Part shown: piece after piece, positions 22,960 to 34,308 of the stretch | Position numbering within the stretch: the first letter of the stretch is position 1 | Layout of the letters: the number at the start of each line of letters is the position of its first letter | DNA from: Margaritifera margaritifera | Taxonomy: Eukaryota; Mollusca; Bivalvia; Unionida; Margaritiferidae | Reading direction: 5' to 3' | Assembly: GCA_029931535.1 (NCBI GenBank) | Contig: JAQPZY010001660.1 | Coordinates: forward strand, 1,017,001 to 1,081,000 | Length of the DNA stretch: 64,000 bases | Notes under the pieces: generated by a model | The model's input: only the letters and a program-made list of their open reading frames with translations | The model's database searches: none | What the model was told of the DNA's origin: nothing | Position numbers and translations under genes: made by a program

Positions 22960-24090
22960 GGTAGTTCCGTGTCCCCAGGAACAACTTGCAACTCCTCACG
23001 CACAAATGATCTGCTTTGTGGCTTTGCTGCTCGTTCATCAGCAGATGCTAAATGATAGCGTGTTGGTTGTCCCGGAATATGAGATTGCAGATGTATTGAT
23101 GCTGGCCCGTCTGTGATGTTTCACAAGGACGCCAACCAGCATGCTGAGGATATACAATTTACAACACGACGGGCTGTGGACCGCGCAAATCCCACTGCCA
23201 ATGTAAATATAGAATATTTAAAGTTTTACGATCTCAATTACAACATTGGATTTGCACAGCGTTGAGGACAACTTCATGAACCCTCATTGTCGTTTTCGTG
23301 CGCGATTCCTCTCAGTCACATATTCGGGTTTTACAGAGATGTTCGCAAGGCTATTTTCGGAGCCAAACAAACAGTCACATTGTACCGAAAGCCTAAGCCT
23401 AATATCAATGATGCAATTTGGAGTGCTGCTGGTGTTGCTGGTGGTAAAGTTGTGTTGTCAAAACTGGCTTTGTGGATGCCTGTATTAATCCCTTCGGTAG
23501 CTGCAGAAACATGTTTGTTATCGTTTATGAGTTCTGGAAGCACATCACAATTATCATTTCTCACGCTCACCACAGATTCGTATGAAGGCAATGTTCAGCA
23601 GTTATCATGACAAATAACTACCCAACATGTTATCAGCGCACCAAAACATGTATTCATAGCGTTTCGAAGTATAACTCGGGCGCGCGGTGGACAGCATATT
23701 AATCAAATGATATTTGACCTTTTAGGAGTGTGTGAAGTTTGTTTGCGGTTAAACTATCATCAGGAACCTTCGGAAGAAGTTTTGCTTGATTTTACCCACA
23801 ATCGTGCCGCACGTGGATATCATAAGCTGTGGTCGTTCATGAGACAGGATCAAAACGTTGACACAAGTCTGCACATTTCCCAGCATGACTTTGCTACGTT
23901 GTACCCGATTTATTACTTCTCCTTGGAACACCTGGATCTGTACAGACAGTCTGTGCTTGACATGCACTTTCATGCACGTGTAACTCAGGTCCCAGCCGGT
24001 GGTAGAGATGTATTGCTGTAATTCTCTCCGATAAGATGCTGTTGTTGGAGGTCGTAGGTGGCCAGACGAGGGTCATTGACGCGCCTGTGG
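22960..24090 (+). pseudogene. Capsid-like protein of Polinton-like element (broken)
   Basis: Fragments in three frames: ANPTANVNIEYLKFYDLNYN (about 23190-23250), AKQTVTLYRKPKPNINDAIW and GKVVLSKLALWMPVLIPSVA (to 23610), then HISQHDFATLYPIYYFSLEH and LYRQSVLDMHFHARVTQVPA (to 24021). The order of a K-x-x-L/I-x-x-x-x-W-x-M-P-x-x-I-P strand, then a D-x-x-T-L-Y-P-x-x-x-F-x-x-x-x segment and a final I-L-S-D-K strand, matches a recurrent capsid-like family in Polinton-like elements and related viruses. The assignment is from memory of the family, so the capsid role is moderately supported. Frameshifts occur near 23280 and 23610. Confidence 0.6.
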
Positions 24091-24129
24091 AAAACCCTTA
24101 CTTGTTGTATATGATAAGGTTGGCCTTAG

Positions 24130-24475
24130 CCCAAAGCAGCTTTAAAAAATAAAGAGCGCAATACGAAACGATTGCGGAGTGACAATGAAACTTTCTCCGT
24201 CAAAGTTAACTGGAATTATCTCCGTGTGACTGACTCAAACACAGCTTGATCAGCTTAATACAGCCAAACAAAAGAACACGTCAGTGATATTAAAATTATC
24301 CAAGTCAGAGTTGACGCAACTACAAAAGAGCGGTGGAATATTTCCATTCCTCGCGGATATTCCAGCGTTGTTGGCGGCTGCGGCTCCAGCGGTTGCAAAA
24401 GCAGCTGCGTGAGGGGCTGTCAGAACTGCATCTGGGATGGTTTTGAAAAAGGCCATTGGTGGAAAAATCTAATAT
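24130..24475 (+). pseudogene. Small hydrophobic virion-like protein, broken
   Basis: The frame shows VILKLSKSELTQLQKSGGIF, then FPFLADIPALLAAAAPAVAK with an in-frame stop (GCGTGAGGG), and ends VLKKAIGGK. The L-x-K-S-x-L-x-x-L-Q-K-S-G-G-x-x motif followed by an Ala-rich hydrophobic stretch recurs in small proteins between capsid and protease genes of Polinton-like elements, where it is compared with adenoviral membrane-lytic or core peptides. The function here is inferred only. Confidence 0.45.
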
Positions 24476-24479
24476 TTTC

Positions 24480-25010
24480 TCGCGGCAGAATACGAATTAA
24501 AAAAGAAAAAGGCCTTTGACTACCCGGGACGACTCACAGAATACCTTCAGGCAAAGGTCTTCGACTACCGGTACGACTCGCAAATAGCCGCGCGTCCATT
24601 AACCAATTTTGACTTACTGGTGATGACAAGGTCAGTCAAACATTTCTGAGGTGTCTTTATGCAGAATGAACTTGCGTCAACGATCCCCCGCACGTGGGAA
24701 ACCGGCATCGTCAACCTGGATTTGACAACAGGACTCACTGGGTCGCATACGTGGTAATGCCTTATCTTTTGTATTTTGACTCTTATGGGCTTACACCACC
24801 ACTTGAATTTGTTGGTTATTTACATAGTGGCTTTGCCACTTGATGGCAAAGTCGTCTACCGCTGTTTTACTCGACGTTGCCGTCACAAACTCGGCTGGAC
24901 GGCCCCATATATGGACATCTTGTTGTTGAAGCACTGCATGCACTCGAGCATTCACCAACCACGCGCGCTTGTTGATTTTACATTGTCACTTAGAAATTAC
25001 ACTCAATAGT
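24480..25010 (+). pseudogene. PRO: Adenain-type cysteine protease, catalytic Cys lost
   Basis: Remains of the Polinton maturation protease. An N-terminal piece reads GVFMQNELASTIPRTWETGI and ends NLDLTTG. After a frameshift the frame reads THWVAYVVMPYLLYFDSYGL and TPPLEFVG, giving the catalytic His (T-H-W-V-A-Y) and Asp (Y-F-D-S). The C-terminal helix expected as C-G-x-x-C reads IYGHLVVEALHALEHS, so the nucleophile position is Tyr and the second cysteine Val. Frameshifts plus loss of the nucleophile mean no active enzyme. It lies immediately before the intact ORF at 25018. Confidence 0.72.
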
Positions 25011-25017
25011 ACACGAC

Positions 25018-25524
25018 ATGCCTGTTAACATTTACGGACGTTACTCAACCCGACGCGGTGTTGATGTGGATGTGATCAGGTTTGCCACCAAAGCAGATTT
25101 GATCGAGTTTACCAGTCGGGTTGTTGGTCACGTCGATCCGAACGAACTTGAGATTTTCCAAGATCAAACTGGAAAACTTAAAACGTCTAACGTGGACATT
25201 CAGGATGTTGATTTGAAATTGCGAGGAGCCGTAGCAAAAATACTGGGTGAAATCAAAGAAATCGGGGGAATAAGAGACGCCGGCGTGTCGGTTGCCTTTA
25301 TCAAAGACTACGTCGATACTGTTAATTCTGGGACGAAACAATACGTGGATGTAAAGGTCGCAGAGGTGCTTTCACCACCACGTATATTAACTTCATGGAT
25401 CCAAATTCAAGAAATATTAATCAGCGAAGTCAAGGAAGAAACTGACGTCCTAACCTTAGCAAAAGGCCGACTTATTTTCTATTCTCTTGAAAATGGCTTT
25501 GATAGACCTAAACGTCACATTTAA
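25018..25524 (+). CDS. 168-residue Polinton-like element ORF, unknown function
   Basis: The longest undamaged ATG-initiated frame besides the polymerase. It begins MPVNIYGRYSTRRGVDVDVI and continues ATKADLIEFTSRVVGHVDPN, ALEIFQD-like charged strands and helix ILGEIKEIGGIRDAGVSVAF. The second half includes KDYVDTVNSGTKQYVDVK. The end after about residue 125 drifts in composition and may be frameshifted. No family is assigned. It follows the protease closely. Confidence 0.5.
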   Translation: MPVNIYGRYSTRRGVDVDVIRFATKADLIEFTSRVVGHVDPNELEIFQDQTGKLKTSNVDIQDVDLKLRGAVAKILGEIKEIGGIRDAGVSVAFIKDYVDTVNSGTKQYVDVKVAEVLSPPRILTSWIQIQEILISEVKEETDVLTLAKGRLIFYSLENGFDRPKRHI

Positions 25525-25767
25525 AGGTGCGTGAGTCCGGGTCATACTTGTTTATCATAACCGGAAGAAAAGGTGGGTGGGGTAAAAATAGGAATGTTGA
25601 TAAATGACCAGTAGCATCTTGTTTTTTACCACTAATATCAAATATCAGCCAAACGGGCACTGTTGTTTATGTATTTTTCACATATGTAGTGTCAACATCA
25701 TTAGTCACCGGAAATGAAATTCAGTTTGAAGGACTCAACATCTGTCTGGAAGGGTATTTAACCGTCT

Positions 25768-26109
25768 TTGGCGTTTGTGTTTAAGATTTATCATTACATA
25801 TACGTGATGGATTCTGAACGCGGTAACGATGATGCGGAATTTGCAGATAGGGTGTTGGATAAGCTTACAAGGGATGCTAACATCGATATCGATTTTGTTC
25901 CACTTGTCGACGAATATCTGCTTCAAAATGGTGTTACCAGACCATCATATACGCTTAAATATAATCTACACGAGGGAAAAATAGAAATCAATCGTTGGGG
26001 GCACCTTAATAAGTTGCTACCCGCTCGAGACAAGCTTGGAGTCATAGCATTAGCGCGTGAAAACGCCCAGCAAAAAGAGACGTCATCGTCAGGCGTAAAA
26101 TCAGCCTAA
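25768..26109 (+). CDS. Polinton-like element ORF, unknown function
   Basis: A 113-codon frame; a start at the internal ATG (25807, MDSERGNDDAEFADRVLDKL) is more likely than the upstream one. It continues NIDIDFVPLVDEYLLQNGVT and HEGKIEINRWGHLNKLLPAR. Acidic and helical, no recognised family. It lies between the 168-residue ORF and the hydrophobic gene. Confidence 0.4.
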   Translation: MAFVFKIYHYIYVMDSERGNDDAEFADRVLDKLTRDANIDIDFVPLVDEYLLQNGVTRPSYTLKYNLHEGKIEINRWGHLNKLLPARDKLGVIALARENAQQKETSSSGVKSA

Positions 26110-26124
26110 GACTGTTTCTACAAC

Positions 26125-26516
26125 GATGAAGTGAACTTAACAGCCGAATCCACCCCTGTTACATTCCCCATCGATGATGTTAAACCAGCATTGACTCAAC
26201 TAAGAAGAGAAAGATCTCGACTGTTATTCCACAAGGATGCACTTGTCCGCGTAACAGTTCTTGGGCAAAAACGATAGAGTCAAAAATCAGAGGCATAATC
26301 GGTGTGTTTCTATATGAACGTAGTGCCAAACCTCAGGAACCCACAATCGCTGAAGACTTAAATATTCCCCCGAAAGATATTTTCTATGATTGCATGACGG
26401 CTGGACAAATGAAGAAAAGTGCTTGGTTGGAAATGCGTGCGCGTGTTGCAGTTGAACAAGACCAGCCTGTCGCGCAATTAGTCTCCGCGATGACAATATT
26501 AAAAGAAAAACTATGA
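26125..26516 (+). pseudogene. Polinton-like element ORF remnant, unknown function
   Basis: The clear part (from about 26270) reads IESKIRGIIGVFLYERSAKP, then QEPTIAEDLNIPPKDIFYDC and KKSAWLEMRARVAVEQDQPV, ending ILKEKL at the stop 26514-26516, which overlaps the ATG of the next frame. The upstream 150 bp has coding-like words in other frames, suggesting a frameshift near 26270. No family is recognised. Confidence 0.4.
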
Positions 26517-26952
26517 TAAACCGGCAAAGCTACTGGCGCAAAATAATCGAAGCGGAACAACAGCTGCGAGATAAAATCACCAAGAAAACTGTTTTACAAA
26601 CTAAATACAAACGCGTGTATGTGGTTGTCGATGCTATTTGTGGACTCGCCGTAGCAAAAACCGTTGGCCTTGGTGTTGCTGGAATTGTGACCACGGCAAT
26701 CATCATTGGCACGCCAAACGGAATTGTTTTCAGAGCTATATCAGTAGCAACCGGTGTGTAGGTGGTGCTGGCAAAATAATTTCGATACAATTACATTCAC
26801 GAATGCGTGTTTATTTGGAACTTCTCACAGCAACACAAAGTAGTCTCAATACAATCATTAAACTATACTCGGTAGACCTCGAAGATAAAACAATTAACAT
26901 TCCGGAGTTTGAAATGGTGTTGGTTGAAATTGAAAACCACCGACGTCTCTGA
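26513..26952 (+). pseudogene. Membrane-segment plus coiled-coil protein of Polinton-like element (frameshifted)
   Basis: Starts at ATG 26513, overlapping the previous stop. A charged helix (YWRKIIEAEQQLRDKITKKT) is followed by two hydrophobic stretches (GLAVAKTVGLGVAGIVTTAI and IIGTPNGIVFRAISVATGV). A frameshift near 26760 leads to a second helical part, GAGKIISIQLHSRMRVYLEL and INIPEFEMVLVEIENHRRL. The architecture of helix, glycine-rich hydrophobic segment and helix with an E-E-F-x-x-x-L-x-E-V/I-E-x-x pattern recurs at the end of many Polinton-like elements; its function is unknown. Confidence 0.5.
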
Positions 26953-27035
26953 GTACAGATACGAAACCGGGGCGTTAGCGACCCAAAACAGGTAGTGGAT
27001 TTACAAGCAGTGAAAGTCAAGTAAATGTTTACTGT

Positions 27036-27222
27036 AATAGTATACAGAGGCACCTCATATTAACTTCGCGTCGAGGCGCCAGAGGGTTACAATCGAGCGA
27101 GGTTCACACCGGGTTCGCGTACGTAATGCAATTTCGTGTGTTTCGAGGGTAAAGTCATGGTGTATAGAAGGCTTTGACCTATATCAGTAACTAAAATCAA
27201 AAATGTCCATTATGATACTACT
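27036..27222 (-). repeat. Polinton-like right terminal inverted repeat
   Basis: Inverted partner of 18067-18252, ending CCATTATGATACTACT at 27222. Divergence between the two repeats, roughly one site in eight by eye, suggests an old insertion. Confidence 0.92.
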
Positions 27223-27606
27223 TACCTTTATTGATAAACATTTAGGGCAGTGGCTGTATTTGTATGTGTCTAGAAACCCTGGAATGCATGTGTGACCCAG
27301 GCTGAGTTTGTACATTATCAGGTATTGGAATTTATTTTAATTGATGCACGAATAATTAAAACGATACGTCATTAAACAGTGGCCACATTTCTCTGCTCAG
27401 ATATGTGTTTGTTAATTATATTCAATTTGGTAGCAAGAGTGATTTTTAATGAATATTTTTCTCCGATCCCAACTGACCTTTCATTTTTTAGTGTACGAGC
27501 TTACAAACATGGGTGGCTATTAATGCTGTTAATTATTTGAATATTGTATTTCAAAGCGTTACAATACAATGTTTTTCCAATTTACTTCAGGGGGAATAGA
27601 CATAAT

Positions 27607-29316
27607 CAGGGCCGGATTAACCTATAGACTAATCAGGATTATCCTAATCAGGATTAACCTATAGACTAATCAGGATTATCCTAATCAGGATTAACCTATA
27701 GACTAATCAGGCTATATAGCCTTAGACCTTCATATTTTATAGGCCCTCCTGTAGGACCTCCATTCCACTAAGGGTGAAACGATACACCTCTGCCACGCAC
27801 CGATACGATTATCGATACACAGCTTAAGATACGATACATTATCGATACACATATCAAATTGATGGTCTTTTCATCTTTAGAAGGTCTGTCAATGGTAGGG
27901 TGTTGCCATTTTTTATATGTTGACATATTGGGTGTATTACCAGTATGCAGATTACAAACAAACATAGACTTATCATCTGTTCATATGCCATTCTCATCCT
28001 TGACAAGATAAAAATTAAAAAATAAGAAATACTTCCAAACAGACTAGCCGTTAGTGATTTTTATTCACCCTTTTAGGCCATTTCAGGCTGCTCCATTCGA
28101 TCATATGCATGACTCATCCTATTCACCACGCCCTTTGTTTTACATTGAATGAATGTTTTTAAAACATCTTATTACCAGTTTCATGTTTTCACTTAAGTTT
28201 TGAAGGGATTACGGTGTTATCTTCAAAACAGAAGAAACAGTGCAAATTCCATGTGCAAGGAAATTCTTATCTAGATCAAGTCCGGGTGTGGGAGCGGAGA
28301 TGACTAATAGCCAAATCCTTCACATTGTACTTCCTGCAGATGCAAATCAACTGCCGCGGCCACAGACATTTGTTTCTGTCAGTGAAAAAGGAAATTATTG
28401 ACAACACCCACTCCCTTTCTATAAATTGACGAGGTGGCTATAACTCATGCGGTTTGGAATTTGCCCCCTTGCCGATTCTGTGCTATTTTTTTTTTTTTTT
28501 AATCCGGTCGCTGATTACATATATCAGCGTAAAAGGAAATATTCCAAACTTATTCTCCCCATATATGATTTAAGTACTTTACATATTATTTAATAGTCAC
28601 TTTTCTGTGAACACGCTACAGTTAGTTATGATTGGTGCTTATTGTTTTACCCTGGACTTGAACAAACAGTAACCACTAATCAGAACTGAATGTAACATAT
28701 TTCACTGCGTGACACACCGGATGTGTAGCCTTCAATTCGATCCAAGTAGACAAGATGCGATACAACAGATAAATTTCGCGTAAAAGTGGTTATTAAATGA
28801 TCAGTAAAGTACTTAAATCATACATGGGGAAGAAATCTGCAATGTATTCTTTCCGTTGATATATGTTATCAGTGGCTGAAAATGCAGACGGGATAAACTA
28901 ATTAGCATGGAATTGGGGCGGGAGAAGAGGGCAGATTTCGAACCACATGAGTTAGTCACCTTGTGTTAATTTGTAGAAGTCGAGTGGGTGTTGTCAATAT
29001 CTTTATTTTTTACTGACAGAAATGAGTGCATGCACTTGCTACGCCTGTCTCAGATGAATTCTCAATTTAAAGAATGAAAAGCAAATGACTAATAATTATT
29101 CACGACTGCTGAAGATTAAAGTAACTTGCATAGAGTAAGTATCGTTTTGTATCGATTCTTCCCCTCTTGTATCGATATGGGTATCGATATAGAAAAAGTA
29201 TCGATACATCGATATATCGATTAATCGTTTCACCCCTACATTCCACACTGAAATAACAGCTGAGCGACCTTCCCTCCAATTAACCTTAGGCCACTCATAA
29301 CCTTAACCCGGCTCTG
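27607..29316. mobile_element. hAT-like element with 8-bp target duplication (outer)
   Basis: Left end CAGGGCCGGATTAACC; right end CTTAACCCGGCTCTG, its imperfect inverse. Flanks GACATAAT (27599-27606) and GATATAAT (29317-29324) form a 7/8 target duplication, as expected for hAT. Near the left end is a ~37-bp tandem repeat (GGATTAACCTATAGACTAAT, 27612-27715). No transposase frame is visible; most of its length is a second element inserted at 27769-29238. Confidence 0.75.
27769..29238. mobile_element. hAT-like foldback element nested in the outer hAT
   Basis: The ends read TAAGGGTGAAACGAT and, inverted, TAGGGGTGAAACGATT. They are flanked on both sides by a perfect 8-bp duplication, CATTCCAC (27761-27768 and 29239-29246). 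The interior folds back on itself: 28370-28470 pairs with 28915-29025 (shared GACAACACCCACTC, and TGTCAGT near the ends), and 28505-28605 pairs with 28770-28880 (shared ATGATTTAAGTACTTTAC). A minus-strand fragment (about 27960-27880) reads GNTPNMSTYKKWQHPT, resembling the end of a BED zinc finger of hAT transposases. Terminal regions are rich in ATCGATAC words. Confidence 0.75.
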
Positions 29317-29711
29317 GATATAATGATAACTTCATCTGGCGTTTTCCAAATTAATCACAACCTTACGCAGTCACTTCACACAACACGATCATTTATATAT
29401 ATGTATATGATTGACAGCAGGATGGGTTTGAAAATGTTGTGGTATCTTCACAGACATTTCCGTCATTAAAAATGCAATAGTTCTTGCCTTGTAGTCAAAT
29501 AAATAATTAATTACGAAGTATTAAAACAAAAAATCCATGTCATTCGTGTCTCGAATACTGAACGAACGAAATTGACAGGCAGTCGCAAAAATTTCAAAGT
29601 TCATGCTAAGGTGGCGGTGGTCGGGAAATCAAGAAAGTTTAGTTCGGTTTTCTGTGCTATAGGAATTCTTATTTCGAAAACCATGACTACTGACCTGATA
29701 GCATTAAAATC

Positions 29712-29812
<101 letters not shown>

Positions 29813-29829
29813 CAACGACGCTGAGATTT

Positions 29830-30426
29830 ATTATAATTACATAAGAAAACTTACGTCCAGGTTTTGAAATCCCACGCTCAAAAAACGCTCATAGTTTAAG
29901 GTTTATGCTATATTCATTAATGCTTACAAAACATATTTTTTTTACACTTTATTGTTTGCTTGTGGTGAATATATTTAACACCGTCATTCACGTAGGCAAT
30001 ATTCGGTTTGAAACATTCTTAATGTGACAGCCAAAGTTTGAGGAAAGTATGGAAATCTTTGTCGGCATCATTAAACAGGTGGAGGATTTTTTGTAAATTT
30101 TAGACATTTCGATCATACTTATTTGAATATTCTGGTAAAAAGACATGACAGACGGTCGACTATTATATCAAACAAACACCTTATCACTTGATAAAAACCA
30201 AAGAACATTATCCTACATCTTCCACGTGACTAATGAAGTACCTTAGGTCATGTTTGTTGCCATTGAAATAATTAATTTGACGCACTCTCTATTAATAATT
30301 TATTTCCTTTTAAAGAAAGAGGAAGCGAGGGAGATGAAAGAAGAAGAAAGGCGCGGGGAGGGTTAATGAATTGAAACATAAGTTCACAGGGCCCAATTGA
30401 TATATGGTCTTGATGTCAACAATGAA

Positions 30427-30478
<52 letters not shown>

Positions 30479-30970
30479 ACATATACCTATGACAACAGAT
30501 CAACGTGGGTGTAAAGTGCAGTTGTCAGTTTCTTCAGTCTTCAGTGATACTACAAAAATAATATTGCATAGTATAATACGACGTCTGTTGCTGAGAAGAG
30601 CTTAGCAAAAGCACACTCGGACTATTCTTTTTTCCAAACGTATTTTGAAGATGAAAACCTATTAGGTAGTATTATGATATGCAACAGTTAAAGAATGCAT
30701 TATATTTCTCGAGGATATAACCGAACCTTATCAATTAATAAAATTAAAGGTCTGACCTTATATAATGGTGTACTGATTGTGTGTGCTTGCTAATCTCTTA
30801 CACGAAATTCGTACTGCTTTTAACTGACACGTGCTTTTCAGAATAGGAAGTAAAAGATAAAATGTAACTTCTTGAAATACATTCGTTTCTTTAATCGGAT
30901 TATATAGAGAATAGTAACTATCTTCTATTCTAGTTTGAGGTAGAGGTTGTCTATAGTCATATAAATGCTC
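29830..30970. other. Receptor intron, simple repeats only
   Basis: Contains a purine-rich run (30315-30362) and a TA tract (30430-30470). No gene or transposon was recognised in the remainder. Confidence 0.6.
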
Positions 30971-30972
30971 TG

Positions 30973-31127
30973 CCAGTGACGTACTAAGGGTAAACGGCGC
31001 CCGGGGCGACGATGATGGCCCAAAAGACCAGAATACGAGGCCCGAATTTGTATCAGCTATTTTGGCGCCCCAAGACTTCTGGCGCCCTGGGCAACCGCCC
31101 CGTCCGACCCCCACCCCCACCTCCCGT
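30973..31127. mobile_element. Solo end of a hAT-type or similar repeat
   Basis: Starts CAGTGACGTACTAAGGG and contains GGCGCCCGGGGCGAC and GGCGCCCTGGGCAACCGCCC. This GC-rich word pattern is typical of widespread DNA-transposon remnants with CAGTGGCG termini. The other end is not seen. Confidence 0.4.
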
Positions 31128-31129
31128 TA

Positions 31130-31720
31130 GTAAGCTTCAGTGCTCTATGGCACTATAGAGATTATCGATAGTCAAATAAATGCCCTATGACACTACAGAG
31201 ATTCTTCATTGTTAATTGAGTTATATCTGCAGACTCGACAATATGAATGTGTAGACAAAGATAAATCCATGGCAATACTTGTATTTCAACTCTGGATATT
31301 CTAATTAGCATTATTGTTTGGGGTTTTTTATACCTCAAAGCTTGATGTTTTTTATACATCAAAGCTCGATCAAAGTTGATGTTAAATATTCTCACGTTCC
31401 AATAAGAAACGAATGTCATGTTTCTAATACAATATTCTGTACTGTTTTCTGGTTACCTGTAGATATCTTGCATGGGCTATTATTTGCAGTGGCAGATGTT
31501 ATTATAAATACATCAAAGGTTTTGAAATCTTACCTATGCGACGGTTATTTTACAGGGACTGAATGTAACTTAAAAGTTATATCAACCTATCTTTTTCAAC
31601 AGTTTTAACTATATTCACTGATCAAAGAGACATAATTGCCCGATTTTCGACAGATTAACTTGTTTGCATAATCTTCCGGATAATATATTGTTTGTGCGCG
31701 ATAATAATGTATTTATTTAC
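31130..31720. other. Receptor intron, no recognised feature
   Basis: AT-rich intron with overlapping short frames on both strands. None shows a known domain. Confidence 0.55.
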
Positions 31721-31861
31721 CTTCACGTTATCAAATGAGAAAATAAATAGTTCCTCTAGTGCGGTAGTAATGTTGGCTACTTGATCTGATCCCAGGTAAG
31801 AGGCCTCCCCGCTGATTGACATCAGAGACTGGAGTCTCGACGTAGCCTCGGTTTCATCCAT
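31721..31861 (-). CDS. Adhesion GPCR exon, start of GAIN subdomain A
   Basis: A 141-nt exon in phase 0 at both ends, acceptor CATCTTTATAG and donor GTAAATAAA. It encodes MDETEATSRLQSLMSISGEA, SYLGSDQVANITTALEELF and IFSFDNVK. Amphipathic helices with a T-x-A-L-E-E-L pattern are typical of the region between HormR and GAIN. The ATG at its 5' end is simply the first codon of the exon, because the upstream HormR exon also ends in phase 0. Confidence 0.83.
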
Positions 31862-32230
31862 CTATAAAGATGGAAAAAACACACTTTTTATACAAAAGTA
31901 ACAAAAACTACAGACGATCAAAATAGTGTCAATTAAACAATAAAAGAAATGCAAAACCCATTGGTTCGGCTAGCAGATTTTGCTGAATTTAATTTCTTTC
32001 TTTCATTTACAAAATTTCGACGGCTTGCCATTAGAAGATATTCTTGTAAAAGATTTTCTACCAGTAGTTTTGCTTTATTTACATGCTTTTAATAAAGTAC
32101 ACTTGTTTCAGTGTACTTCTCTTTTCTTTAAGACTTGTGGATATATATTTAATTCCTCTGATCATTTAAAGACAGTGTTGATAAAATCGTGACAAACTAA
32201 TTAAATAAAGACTAAAAAAGTATTGGACAG

Positions 32231-32247
32231 GTGGGGGGGGGGGGGGG
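32231..32247. repeat. Poly-G tract
   Basis: A run of about 17 consecutive G on the plus strand, unusual in this AT-rich background and able to form a G-quadruplex in principle. Confidence 0.8.
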
Positions 32248-32664
32248 TTTGACGAGCAAAATATATCTGATTAAACACTCAAATTTAATCAAAGTCATAA
32301 CAATTGGAAACCTACATAAGAGATCAGCTGAGGTTTAGGGTTAGATTAGCCCTAACCCAGTGTCCTAGGTTATGAACAATGTTTGCGTTTTCTCACCTGG
32401 CAATGGACCAAATATCATTTTCAGTGAGTCTCTAACATTGACACAGATAACTGACATTGATAGTCGCACCTGTTTTAGTACTGAAAGAATGCGTACCACA
32501 TCTGGTGAGAAATGAAATGACGTTCAACATTAGTTTCCAATCGATTATATTTTAAATGTGAATCGTAACAATGGTATTTTTATAATCCTATCCATTCTAG
32601 AATGTCAAGAAATAAACCTAGGTAAATTATTGGGAACCCTTTGTGTGCCAGTTCTTATTTTCTC

Positions 32665-32878
32665 TATTGCCCTAACACGCAATTTGGCTAGTTGCTCTAA
32701 CATGCGATTTTGACTAGTTGCTCTAACATGCGATTTTGACTAGTTGCCCTAACATGTGATTTTGACTAGTTGCCCTAACATGCGATTTTGACTAGTTGCT
32801 CTAACATGCGATTTTGACTAGTTGCTCTAACATGCGATTTTGACTAGTTGCCCTAACATGTGATTTTGACTTGTTGCC
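32665..32878. repeat. 26-bp minisatellite (about 8 copies)
   Basis: Tandem copies of GTTGCTCTAACATGCG plus ATTTTGACTA with CT/CC and GCG/GTG variants, inside the intron between HormR and GAIN exons. Confidence 0.92.
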
Positions 32879-33734
32879 GAAAAACTGAATTAAAAGATAA
32901 CAAATGTCACAATATAAACAAGCCATAATCAAAAAGCGTAGAATCAAATTAATATGAAACATCTGAAACACATTCTTCTCTGTAGGGAGGCACTCTGACC
33001 AACACCAGTAAAAACAATTTACTAAGGCGGAAAAATACCATAAATGGTACAACAACGTCTATTCATGAGAATGAAACGTCAAAAAAAATTAAAAACAAAA
33101 ACACTAACGAAACTCATTTTTAAACTCTATGTTTGAGATTCTGAGTCTATAGATTGTATAATCGTCTTATATCCTGTTCTTCTGGAAGGATAAAGGACGG
33201 AAACATTAGCCCAAATTTATATTCATAGCGTTATTATTTGCTTTATATGTAGTGTAAGTTAGAGACAACGGTAAACGGTAAAGCTCTGATACAACAAAAC
33301 TTATGGCCATGCTTATACGAGTGTGATAGTATGAAGGTGTTATGTGTCACTTTGTTTGAAAATGAAAATGTGTTGTACGAAACTGGAAAACATCAAATTC
33401 AGCTAGATTTATGTACCGCAATATACAACTTGAAATAACTTTCCATTTCGTAATGGAACATTAAACGTAGGGCCAGAAAAGGTGAGGAACTTTCAGCAGC
33501 CCACACAGTTAACCTTCTCATGAATGATTCTCAAACAAATGTCCATCAGTGTGATATAGATGGTAACAAAAATGTCGCGGGTTACGAGAAAATACGAATT
33601 TTTGTTTTCAATTGATGGAAATCTATTCATACTGCCTAAAATAATAGGGATAATAAATATTAGCTCATATAATGACTCCAAAAATAAAGAGGAGACTAAA
33701 ATATACATAATCTGACATGTTTACATAGAAAAGA

Positions 33735-34096
33735 TGACACATCCTCAAAATATTAGTATATGTACAAGTGCATCGAAAGTAGACACGTCTTCAAAATATT
33801 ATTATATGTACAAGTGCATCGAAAGTAGACACGTCTTCAAAATATTAGTATATATACAAGTGCATCGAAAGTAGACACATCTTCAAAATATTAGTATATG
33901 TACAAGTGCATCGAAAGTAGACACGTTTTCAAAATATTAGTATATGTACAAGTGAATCGAAATTAGACACGTCGTTAAAATATTAGTATATGTACAAGTG
34001 CATCGAAAGTAGACACGTCTTTAAAATATTAGTATATGTACAAGTGCATCGAAAGTAGACACGTCTTCAAATTATTAGTATATGTACAAGTGAATC
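33735..34096. repeat. 46-bp minisatellite (about 8 copies)
   Basis: Unit contains AAAGTAGACACGTCTTC, AAAATATTAGTATATG and TACAAGTGCATCG. It sits in the same intron, about 200 bp from the HormR exon. Confidence 0.92.
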
Positions 34097-34180
34097 TATG
34101 TTTATTTCATGTGGCACTGTTTCTTTTACCTTATGTAAACTTTCCTTATGGCATTAAGATAAAAATAATAGGCTTGAAGG

Positions 34181-34260
34181 TATAATATAATATAATATAA
34201 TATAATATAATATAATATAATATAATATAATATAATATAATATAATATAATATAATAATA
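34181..34260. repeat. (TATAA)n pentanucleotide repeat
   Basis: About 15 TATAA units, ending about 50 bp from the HormR exon donor. Confidence 0.95.
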
Positions 34261-34308
34261 AATGTAGTCCGCAAGTATTAAACGATGCATAAATTATGAG
34301 GAGCTAAC

